Origin: Bacteroidales bacterium
Lineage (GTDB): Bacteria > Bacteroidota > Bacteroidia > Bacteroidales > JAOZQN01
Direction: 5' to 3'
DNA: 13,695 bases
Assembly: GCA_029938985.1 (NCBI GenBank)
Contig: JAOZTW010000059.1
Coordinates: 1-13,695 of the forward strand
The number at the start of each line of letters is the position of its first letter. Positions within the stretch are counted from its first letter, which is position 1. Below, in pieces: positions 6,978 to 13,693 of the stretch. The translations under genes were made by a program, and so were the position numbers. The notes beneath the pieces are model-generated. The model had not been told where the DNA came from. It did not search any database and saw only the letters and a list, made by a program, of their open reading frames with translations.

Positions 6978-8105
6978 GTTCAATTACGAGATTTGAAAAA
7001 TGGGAAATATTATTCAGAAAATAATAAATATTATGAAATAGCAAAAGGAAGTAGAATGAATTTATTTCAACTTTTTATACCACTTGCTTTTGATATTGTG
7101 AAAAAAAAATCGTATGTGTCTTTAATTGTTCAAAATTCATTTTTACAAGAAATGACAACCGAAAAAGTTAGAAATTATGTTATCAATAATTATAAAATTC
7201 TAAAAATAGATTCATTTCCTGAGCGAGACAACAAAAAAAGAAGAGTTTTTAAAGAGGCTAAAATGAGTGTGTGTGTATTAAATTTTCAAAAAATAAAAAC
7301 ATGGAATTATAATTTTGATTTTAGAATATGGAAAGAAAGACAGTTTATAAATCATTCTTTTGTAAGTTATTTTATAAATGATATATCAAATAAATATGAT
7401 AATAAAATTCCTTTATTTACAATAAATAGAAAATATATATACGATAGAATATTAAAAACAATACAAGATAAAGAAATAATTAAAATAGATATTTACTCTG
7501 GAGAAATAGATATTTCTAAATATAATTTTTTTTTTAGTAATAATAAAAAGCTCCCATTAATAATTAAAGGAGCACAAGTTTTACGATACCAAACAACAAA
7601 TAAACCCTCGCAAGGAACTGTTAATTATCTAAATATTAAAAAAGCTAAAATAAATAAAAATTCAAAAGGACGTTTGATACATCACAAAAAAACAAGAATT
7701 GCAATGCAACGTATTACTGGTGTGGATTCTAAAATAAGACTAATAATGACATTTATAGATGAAAATATTTTTTGTGCAAACTCAGTAAATTATATTTTTG
7801 AAAATAAAAATTATTCATTAAAATATATTCTTGCATTATTAAATTCAAAACTTTTTAATTATTATTTTAAAATATTTAGCACAAACACAAATATAACAAC
7901 AACTGAAATCAAAAAATTACCAATAATTAAGATAATTGATTATGAAATTTATGAAAATAAAGTTAATAAAATTTTAAAATTAAAAAAAGAAACCCCCAAA
8001 GCAGATACTTTGCAACTTGAAAATGAAATAGATATGTTGGTTTACAAGCTTTATAATTTGACAAAAGAAGAGATTAAAATTATTGAAAATGAAAACCATA
8101 ATTAA
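6762..8105 (+). CDS. Half-methyltransferase/specificity module 3 (motif IV plus TaqI-like TRD)
   Basis: The product has 447 residues with the same plan as module 2. The N-terminal 72 residues are identical to module 2 except for one Lys-to-Glu change in DGNFEGFDV, and NPPY lies at 69-72. Motifs V-VIII follow in a divergent form (NLFQLFIPLAFDIVKKK, then LIVQNSF). The recognition domain (about 190-385) is unlike those of the other two genes. The C-terminal block is shared from VNKILKLKKETPK onward. It lacks the nuclease and SAM motif I. ATG 6762 lies in the stop region of module 2 (14-bp overlap ATGAAACAACTTGA), so coupled translation is likely. A T10 tract at 7526-7535 lies within the frame. 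The C-terminus reads ENENHN instead of ENETT because the last repeat copy is truncated. Its role as a specificity subunit or donor cassette is inferred. Confidence 0.87.
   Translation: MKQLDLFNKEDDFLQKAEEYLAKMEQEISELEEQERFFEESQAFEWAEEFPQICDKDGNFEGFDVVIGNPPYVQLRDLKNGKYYSENNKYYEIAKGSRMNLFQLFIPLAFDIVKKKSYVSLIVQNSFLQEMTTEKVRNYVINNYKILKIDSFPERDNKKRRVFKEAKMSVCVLNFQKIKTWNYNFDFRIWKERQFINHSFVSYFINDISNKYDNKIPLFTINRKYIYDRILKTIQDKEIIKIDIYSGEIDISKYNFFFSNNKKLPLIIKGAQVLRYQTTNKPSQGTVNYLNIKKAKINKNSKGRLIHHKKTRIAMQRITGVDSKIRLIMTFIDENIFCANSVNYIFENKNYSLKYILALLNSKLFNYYFKIFSTNTNITTTEIKKLPIIKIIDYEIYENKVNKILKLKKETPKADTLQLENEIDMLVYKLYNLTKEEIKIIENENHN
7961..8094 (+). repeat. Module repeat R3 (truncated, 3' end of array)
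   Basis: These 134 bp are identical to 5184-5317 (and 6634-6767), covering only the C-terminal coding half of the module repeat. The match stops six bases into what would be the next gene's start: ATGAAA remains at 8089-8094, followed by unrelated sequence. The array therefore closes with a remnant of a module junction. Confidence 0.95.
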
Positions 8106-8127
8106 ATAACAAACTCCTACTTTATAT

Positions 8128-9099
8128 ATGAAAAAAATTATACTAACAAGTTTTTTTGCCTTAATATTTTTTAGCATTTTTGCAGAAAAATATGAACCAA
8201 TTCCTGTGTTAAATTCAAGAGTTACAGATGTAACCGAGACGTTGTCGGAAGAACAAATCTTGCTCTTGGAAAATAAGTTACAGGTTTTTGAAGATAGTTT
8301 AAAAAATCAAGTAGTTGTACTAATTGTTTCAACAACAGGAAGTGAATCTATTGAAGAGTATTCAATTAGAGTAGCTGAGGAGTGGAAAATAGGAAGAAAA
8401 GAACATGACGATGGAGTAATTCTACTGGTTGTTAGAAACGACAGAGAACTTAGAATAGAAGTAGGTTACGGACTCGAAGCAATATTAACAGATGTTGTAT
8501 CAAGTTATATAATAAACGATTATATTGTTCCAGAATTTAAAAATGGCAATTTTTATGGTGGGATTAATAAAGGAGTGGAACAAATTACAGGAATTCTTAG
8601 TGGGCAAATTGATACCGAATTATATTCTTTTAATAAATTACCAATAAATGTTCCTATTGAAAACAAAGACACCGAAGTTACCTATAGTTCGCTTTCAAGT
8701 CAATTTCCTTTGCTTGGTATGCTTTTGATGATGATAAGTTTTTTTCTTCCAATGTTACCGTTGTTTTTTACTCGTAAAAGCTTAATAACAATTATTATAG
8801 TTTCACTTATTCCAATTCTTTTTACTCTTTTTGTTGGTTATTTTTGGGGAAGTTTTTTAATAATAATTGGAATCGTTTTTGTCCCTGTTTTAATTGCAAT
8901 TTTTGTTATAACTTTTAAAATTCAAGGCAAATCTTATGATTTTTTCAGTGGAGGTTCTAATTCTTCGGGAGGTTATAATAGTTCAAATTATAGTAGTTCA
9001 AACTACGGTTCAAATTCAAGTTATGGTAGCTCAAATTCAGGCGGTTATAGTGGCGGAGGTGGGAGTTTTGGCGGTGGTGGAGCATCTGGTAGTTGGTAA
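8128..9099 (+). CDS. TPM-domain (YgcG-like) membrane protein with Gly/Ser-rich tail
   Basis: Predicted envelope protein of 323 residues. It has a signal peptide (1-19, MKKIILTSFFALIFFSIFA), then an exported TPM domain at about 24-155. This contains VTDVTETLSEEQ, the central strand QVVVLIVST, DDGVILLVV (94-102) and GYGLE (113-117). Three membrane segments follow at about 195-214, 218-238 and 242-263. The last 50 residues are a low-complexity Gly/Ser/Asn/Tyr tail ending GGGGASGSW. TPM proteins of this layout are common in bacteria and often sit beside lemA. Their biochemical role is unclear; phosphatase activity is known only for plant relatives. No lemA is seen here. The start lies 22 bp after the last R-M gene, so read-through transcription from that locus is possible. 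The family call is firm, the function is not. Confidence 0.9.
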   Translation: MKKIILTSFFALIFFSIFAEKYEPIPVLNSRVTDVTETLSEEQILLLENKLQVFEDSLKNQVVVLIVSTTGSESIEEYSIRVAEEWKIGRKEHDDGVILLVVRNDRELRIEVGYGLEAILTDVVSSYIINDYIVPEFKNGNFYGGINKGVEQITGILSGQIDTELYSFNKLPINVPIENKDTEVTYSSLSSQFPLLGMLLMMISFFLPMLPLFFTRKSLITIIIVSLIPILFTLFVGYFWGSFLIIIGIVFVPVLIAIFVITFKIQGKSYDFFSGGSNSSGGYNSSNYSSSNYGSNSSYGSSNSGGYSGGGGSFGGGGASGSW

Positions 9100-9103
9100 A
9101 AGT

Positions 9104-9152
9104 GAGTTAAGAATTAAGAATTAGGAATTGGGAATTAAGAATTAGGAATTGG
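9104..9152. repeat. GAATTRR heptad repeat, two tandem 21-bp units
   Basis: The heptads run GAATTAA, GAATTAG, GAATTGG (9111-9131) and are repeated exactly (9132-9152), preceded by a variant GAGTTAA at 9104. The copy after purB holds one such 21-bp unit (1430-1450). The array begins 5 bp after the stop of the TPM gene. Unit number differs between the two loci, so expansion or contraction has occurred. Confidence 0.9.
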
Positions 9153-9217
9153 TTTACACCTTAAAATACAATTATTTATAAATTTTTGTTAAAATAACAA
9201 AGATTTACAATATAGTA
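9131..9217. repeat. Dispersed intergenic repeat, copy B
   Basis: Direct copy of 1429-1515, identical over the first 37 bp and clearly similar beyond. It contains a perfect small palindrome, TTTGTTA (9185-9191) and TAACAAA (9195-9201) with a 3-base loop. The corresponding place in copy A keeps a 6-bp palindrome despite substitutions. It occupies most of the leader of the sigma-factor gene (ATG at 9242), so it may carry regulatory sites, but no consensus promoter was found. Confidence 0.8.
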
Positions 9218-9241
9218 CTAAATTATAATTTTATAACTAAA

Positions 9242-9787
9242 ATGAACAATTCAAAATTTAATACAAAAGAAGAATTTGAAAGCATTTTTCGAGATTATTA
9301 TAATGAATTATGTTCATTTGCTTTTAAATATTTGAAAGACCCACAAGATGCCGAAGAGATTGTGCAAGAAATGTTTGTGAAATTATGGGAAAAAAAAGAT
9401 AATATTTCTATTTCAAGTTCTATACGCTCATATTTGTATAACTCGGTAAAAAACAATTGTTTAAATAAAATTAAACATATTCAAATTAGAGAAAAATACA
9501 AAGAACACAACGAAGAGCTAATTAAAAATACAGACAACTCAATAGACCAGCAACTTGAGGCTACTGAACTTGACGAAAAAATTACTATATCAATTGAAAT
9601 GTTACCCAAAGCAAGGAAAAAAATATTTATTATGTGTCGTTACGATGGCTTGAAATACAGAGAAATAGCTAAGAAATTAGATATTTCAATTAAAACTGTA
9701 GAAAACCAAATGGGAAAAGCTCTAAAATTTCTTCGTTCCGAACTTATTGACTATATTACAATTATTTTTATTTTATTAAATTTTTAA
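9242..9787 (+). CDS. ECF-type RNA polymerase sigma-70 factor (Bacteroidota FecI-like)
   Basis: Alternative sigma factor of 181 residues, expected to direct RNA polymerase to a small regulon. Region 2 spans about 10-78, with the core-binding segment DAEEIVQEMFVKLWE (36-50) and the promoter-contacting helix SYLYNSVKNNCLNKIK (63-78). After a short linker, region 4 spans about 117-166, with the helix-turn-helix REIAKKLDISIKTVENQMGKAL (140-161 approximately). The C-terminus is a hydrophobic tail (DYITIIFILLNF), a feature I associate with the Bacteroides-expanded ECF group. No FecR-like anti-sigma factor is adjacent. Instead an M16 peptidase gene starts 13 bp after the stop, so the two are probably co-transcribed. 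The ATG at 9242 gives a normal family start. The signal it responds to is unknown. Confidence 0.93.
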   Translation: MNNSKFNTKEEFESIFRDYYNELCSFAFKYLKDPQDAEEIVQEMFVKLWEKKDNISISSSIRSYLYNSVKNNCLNKIKHIQIREKYKEHNEELIKNTDNSIDQQLEATELDEKITISIEMLPKARKKIFIMCRYDGLKYREIAKKLDISIKTVENQMGKALKFLRSELIDYITIIFILLNF

Positions 9788-9800
9788 ATTATTGAAACAG

Positions 9801-12737
9801 ATGAAAAAAACACCTTTATTACTATTAGTAATTGTTTCTTTGTTTTTTACTTATTGTGGAAAAGAAAAAGCAAACTATGTAACAAAACAAGTTACAGATA
9901 AAAATGGATATTCCTACGAAGAAGTTACAAATGATCCACTTGGGACAAGAATTTATATTCTTGAAAATGGTCTAACAGTATATCTTTCAGACAATAAAGA
10001 TGAACCCAGGATACAAACTTATATTGCAGTAAAAGCTGGTTCTACTTTTGACCCTGCCGAGACCACAGGTTTGGCTCATTACCTTGAACACATGTTGTTT
10101 AAAGGAACAGATGAAATAGCAACTACCAATTGGGAAAAAGAAGAAGTACTGTTGCAACAAATTTCTGATTTGTTTGAAAAACATAAGAATACAAACAATG
10201 TGGAAGAAAAAAAGGCAATTTACAAAAAAATTGATAGCGTCTCAACAGTTGCTGCAAGTTATGCTATTCCAAACGAATACGACAAAATAGTATCCCTAAT
10301 TGGAGCAAAACAAACTAATGCTTACACCTCTAACGAAAAAACAGTTTATCAAAACGAAATTCCTTCTAATCAATTAGAAAATTGGTTAAAATTAGAAAAA
10401 GAGAGATTTAGTAAACTCGTTTTACGTTTGTTTCACACCGAATTAGAGACTGTTTACGAAGAATTTAACATGTCGCAAGACAACGACTACCGAAAGGTAA
10501 TGTATGCCACAATGACAAATCTGTTTCCCGACCACCCCTACGGAACACAAACAACTCTTGGAAAAGCCGAACATTTGAAAAATCCTTCAATGGTAAATAT
10601 TCATAATTATTTTAATACATATTATGTGCCTAACAACATGGCTGTTTGTCTGTCGGGAGATTTAGATTTTGATAAAACAATACAATTGATAGACAAACAT
10701 TTTGGCGAATTTAAATCAAAAGAAGTACCAAAAAAAGATATTCCTGCCTCGGCTTCTTTAACTGAAACAAAAATTTTGGAAGTTATAGGTCCTGATGCAG
10801 AAAGTGTAAATATAGTTTATAGATTTGATGGAATAAAATCGGAGGATTACAAATATGTAAGAATAATAGACCAAATACTTAGCAATAGAACGGCTGGACT
10901 TATAGATTTAGATTTAGTTCAACAACAAAAGGTTTTATCCGCAGGCTCTTATCCTTATTTTCTTAATCTTTATGGAATGCACAATTTTTATGCTACCATG
11001 CGAGATGGACAGACATTTGAAGAAGCTTCAAATTTATTATTCCAGGAAATTGATAAAATTAAAACTGGCGATTTTGACGACTGGATGCTCTCGGCGGCAA
11101 TTAAAGATATTAAGTTAAGTAAAATAAAATCAAGAGAATATAATAATAGAGCACACGAATTTGTGAGTGCTTTCACAAGTTCTATAGAATGGGCAGATTA
11201 TTTGGCACGAGACAACGAACTTGCAAAAATAACTAAAGAAGATTTAATGAAATTTGCATCGCTAAATTATAAAAATTATGTAGCTGTACACAAAAAAAAT
11301 GGAAAAGATACTGTTGCTATTAAAATTGAAAAACCAAAAATAACACCAATAAAAGTGAACAGAGAGGATAAATCAGACTTTTTTGTTTCTATAAAAAACA
11401 ACAAGCCTGAGAATTTAAAACCTGTTTGGTTAGATTTTGAAAAAGAAATTGTAGAAAAAGAATTAAAACAAGGTATTACATTTAATTATATGAAAAATAA
11501 ATCCAATGATTTGTTTTATTTGTATTATATTTTTGACATGGGTAAAAAACATGATAAAAAATTATCTTATGCTGTAAAATATCTTGACTATCTTGGTACC
11601 GACCAATATACCGCTTCCGAAATTAAAAAAGAATTTTACAAATTAGGTATTGAACTATATGTATATACCTCTTCCGAAAGGTCTTATGTTTACATGTCGG
11701 GCTTGGACGAATCGATGGAAGAAGGTATAAAACTTTTTGAGCATTTGTTAAATAATGCCAAACCCAACAAAGAAGCTTACAGCAAATATATTGAGGGTGT
11801 GATAAAAAAACGTGCCGATAATAAATTGAACAAATATAGTATTTTATATGGTGCAGTATTTCCTTATTCGCAATATGGGGCAAACTCTTCGGCTACCGAT
11901 ATTATTAGTAACAACGATTTGCTTGCTATTGAACCACAGGAACTTACCAACATTGTAAAAGGATTGTCTAATTATCAACATCGTATTTTTTATTATGGGA
12001 AACAATCGCAAGAAAACGTGGAGGCAATAATTGTAGCCGAGCATAAAACTGGCGATAAACGACTTGCTTTGCCTGAGCCTTCAAAATATAAAACCCTTGA
12101 TTTTACTGAAGATAAAGTTTATATTATAGACTACGATATGGTGCAAACATGGATTGTATTGATGACAAAAGACGAAATATTTAATTTAGAATTAGCTCCT
12201 TATTCAAAAATATTTGGAGAGTATTTTGGTAGCGGTTTAAGTTCAATTGTTTTTCAAGAAATAAGAGAATCCAGAGCTTTGGCATATTCGGCGTATTCGG
12301 TTTTTAACTTACCCTCAATGCCACAATATTATCATTTTAATTATTGTTATGTTGCTACACAGGCAGATAAAATGATTAACGCCTCGCAAGCTATGTTGGA
12401 GTTGTTAAATAATATGCCTAAATCCGAAATTCAATTTAATGCTACCAAAGAAGCTATTATGCAAGGGTATCAAACAGATAGAATAAATAGAACAGGAATA
12501 TTTTGGAGCTATTTATCAAATAAAGACAAGGGGATTGATTATGATTTAAGAAAGGATATATACGAAAAAGTGGATAAAATGACTATTGATGAATTTGAAG
12601 TTTTTTTTAATTCACATATTAGTAATAAAAAACATAGCATGTTTATTCTTGGAAACAAGGAACTTATAGATATTGAAAATTTAAAACAATTTGGCGAAAT
12701 AGAATATTTAACCTTAGAAGAAATTTTTAATTACTAA
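9801..12737 (+). CDS. M16 family zinc metallopeptidase, probable lipoprotein
   Basis: Large pitrilysin/insulinase-type peptidase of 978 residues, expected to degrade peptides in the periplasm or at the outer membrane. The N-terminus is a signal peptide with a Cys at 19 (FFTYC-GKE). It looks like a lipoprotein, though Tyr at -1 departs from the usual lipobox. The inverted zinc motif H93-Y-L-E96-H97 is intact; E214 and E221 in ELETVYEEF fit the ExxxxxxE that supplies the third ligand. The N-terminal catalytic half is followed by a second, inactive M16 half whose EIRESRALAYSAYS segment carries the usual Arg/Tyr substrate-binding pair. About 124 residues separate H97 from E221, more than the usual 70-80, through an extra charged helical stretch (about 107-150). 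I chose ATG 9801 over the in-frame TTG at 9792, which would only add MKQ before the signal peptide. It probably forms an operon with the sigma gene. Confidence 0.95.
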   Translation: MKKTPLLLLVIVSLFFTYCGKEKANYVTKQVTDKNGYSYEEVTNDPLGTRIYILENGLTVYLSDNKDEPRIQTYIAVKAGSTFDPAETTGLAHYLEHMLFKGTDEIATTNWEKEEVLLQQISDLFEKHKNTNNVEEKKAIYKKIDSVSTVAASYAIPNEYDKIVSLIGAKQTNAYTSNEKTVYQNEIPSNQLENWLKLEKERFSKLVLRLFHTELETVYEEFNMSQDNDYRKVMYATMTNLFPDHPYGTQTTLGKAEHLKNPSMVNIHNYFNTYYVPNNMAVCLSGDLDFDKTIQLIDKHFGEFKSKEVPKKDIPASASLTETKILEVIGPDAESVNIVYRFDGIKSEDYKYVRIIDQILSNRTAGLIDLDLVQQQKVLSAGSYPYFLNLYGMHNFYATMRDGQTFEEASNLLFQEIDKIKTGDFDDWMLSAAIKDIKLSKIKSREYNNRAHEFVSAFTSSIEWADYLARDNELAKITKEDLMKFASLNYKNYVAVHKKNGKDTVAIKIEKPKITPIKVNREDKSDFFVSIKNNKPENLKPVWLDFEKEIVEKELKQGITFNYMKNKSNDLFYLYYIFDMGKKHDKKLSYAVKYLDYLGTDQYTASEIKKEFYKLGIELYVYTSSERSYVYMSGLDESMEEGIKLFEHLLNNAKPNKEAYSKYIEGVIKKRADNKLNKYSILYGAVFPYSQYGANSSATDIISNNDLLAIEPQELTNIVKGLSNYQHRIFYYGKQSQENVEAIIVAEHKTGDKRLALPEPSKYKTLDFTEDKVYIIDYDMVQTWIVLMTKDEIFNLELAPYSKIFGEYFGSGLSSIVFQEIRESRALAYSAYSVFNLPSMPQYYHFNYCYVATQADKMINASQAMLELLNNMPKSEIQFNATKEAIMQGYQTDRINRTGIFWSYLSNKDKGIDYDLRKDIYEKVDKMTIDEFEVFFNSHISNKKHSMFILGNKELIDIENLKQFGEIEYLTLEEIFNY

Positions 12738-12756
12738 TTTTAATACGCAGTTTTAT

Positions 12757-12826
12757 GTTCTTTTAAGAATTTAGAAATCAACAAATAGCAAGTTATTCAA
12801 AGACTTTTTTAATTTTTTAAAAGAAC
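12757..12826. other. Inverted repeat downstream of the peptidase gene
   Basis: GTTCTTTTAA (12757-12766) pairs perfectly with TTAAAAGAAC (12817-12826) across a 50-bp loop. The arms are AT-rich and the loop long, so this is a poor intrinsic terminator. It could mark transcript ends or be chance in an AT-rich spacer of 118 bp. Confidence 0.35.
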
Positions 12827-12855
12827 AAAAAACTATTAACTTAATAATTTATATT

Positions 12856-13236
12856 ATGACAAAAACAAAAAAAATCTGGTTAGGAATTTTCACATTCTTA
12901 CCTTTTGTATTTATTTTCCTTTATATAGCTACATTTTTTTTACTGTTTGCAGGTGTATTTGTTGTAGAACAAACAGGTATGCAAAATGAAGCACCTGTTT
13001 TTCTTCTTGTTAATTTTGGTCTTGCATTTCTTTCTATGGGTCTTGCTGTTATAACTTCATTTGCATTAATGATTTATTATATTATTCATGCTTCGAACAA
13101 CCCAAAATTTGATAGTAACGATAGACTTTTGTGGATACTAATAATGGTTTTTGCACATCAAATAGGCTATATAATCTATTGGTATCTAAAAATTTGGAAA
13201 GAAGACGATGGTGAACATAAAAGAATAAATCAATAG
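12856..13236 (+). CDS. Small three-helix membrane protein, function unknown
   Basis: The 126-residue product has a short basic N-terminus (MTKTKKIW) and three strongly hydrophobic segments at about 9-36, 48-78 and 90-112, then a charged cytosolic-looking tail (KIWKEDDGEHKRINQ). The last helix with its lead-in (DRLLWILIMVFAHQIGYIIYW) loosely resembles the PLDc_N-type two-helix motif seen in many small bacterial membrane proteins, but I do not assign a family. The ATG at 12856 directly precedes the basic residues and gives a sensible membrane topology. It is 118 bp from the peptidase gene, so it is probably a separate transcript. No partner gene in the window suggests a role. Confidence 0.75.
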   Translation: MTKTKKIWLGIFTFLPFVFIFLYIATFFLLFAGVFVVEQTGMQNEAPVFLLVNFGLAFLSMGLAVITSFALMIYYIIHASNNPKFDSNDRLLWILIMVFAHQIGYIIYWYLKIWKEDDGEHKRINQ

Positions 13237-13344
13237 GTTGATTTTATATGTAAATTGTATGTTTTTTATGATTATCTTTTAATTTTATTATTAAATCGCT
13301 AATTTTAACCACAGTTAGATACATGCTACAGTGAGTTTCTAAGG

Positions 13345-13382
13345 AATGATACAATTATTCAATGGTTCAATGATACAATTAT
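13345..13382. repeat. Short direct repeat, 14 bp at 24-bp spacing
   Basis: AATGATACAATTAT occurs at 13345-13358 and again at 13369-13382, separated by TCAATGGTTC. This looks like a partial tandem array with a 24-bp period. It is the third kind of short intergenic repeat in the window. Confidence 0.8.
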
Positions 13383-13417
13383 ATGATTATAAACCAATAG
13401 ATTAAAATAATACAAAT

Positions 13418-13509
13418 ATGAAAAAACTTTTGTATGGGTACTTATAATTTTTTTAATAATTTTATTAAATATTTATGGAATTATTGATTTGTTTGCATCT
13501 AAAAGTTAA
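13418..13509 (+). pseudogene. Possible small membrane peptide with a frameshift at an A6 tract
   Basis: ATG 13418 opens MKKLLYGYL and stops at 13445-13447. In the frame +1 to it, an uninterrupted hydrophobic stretch runs from 13426 to the TAA at 13507-13509 (VWVLIIFLIILLNIYGIID, then LFASKS). One extra A in the A6 run (13421-13426) would join them into a 30-residue single-span membrane peptide. This may be a frameshifted small gene, a slippage site, a sequencing error in the homopolymer, or chance, since AT-rich DNA readily encodes Ile/Leu/Phe runs. Confidence 0.3.
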
Positions 13510-13538
13510 TTAAGTATTTTTCGGTTTACAGTCAAATA

Positions 13539-13693
13539 TCAGAACTCACAAAAACAAAGGATTTATAGAATACAAACACAATCACACAGAAATAAATAAT
13601 TTTCAAACACCTAATAATAAAAGACATCAAAATTGTTTATTTCCAAATAGTTTTTAGGAAAATTCTAAAACTGACTAATTTTGTGAGTTCTGA
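13539..13693. repeat. Perfect 15-bp inverted repeat bounding about 155 bp
   Basis: TCAGAACTCACAAAA (13539-13553) is the exact reverse complement of 13679-13693. The 125 bp between the arms are AT-rich with no gene. This layout could be a small non-autonomous element (MITE-like) or a pair of regulatory sites. The window ends two bases after the right arm, so target-site duplication cannot be judged. Confidence 0.55.

Noticed and set aside
5161..8094. Invertible shufflon-type switch
   Set aside because: All module repeats are direct, no inverted copies are seen and no recombinase gene is in the window.
5312..8105. Half-genes as fragments of one frameshifted or decayed full-length R-M gene
   Set aside because: Each starts and ends at equivalent points, has an uninterrupted frame, and carries its own NPPY and C-terminus. 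Three TRDs cannot come from one broken gene.
8936..9124. Overlapping frame in the Gly/Ser-rich tail of the TPM gene
   Set aside because: It is a Val/Ile-rich frame produced by the repetitive GGT/AGT codons of the tail in another register.
9792..9800. TTG start for the M16 peptidase
   Set aside because: It would only prepend three residues to a normal signal peptide that begins at ATG 9801.
12757..12826. Rho-independent terminator after the peptidase gene
   Set aside because: Arms are AT-rich, the loop is 50 bases, and there is no clean T-run after the stem.
13514..13653. Open frame of about 46 codons at the right end
   Set aside because: It has no start codon and no recognisable composition, and crosses the left arm of the inverted repeat.
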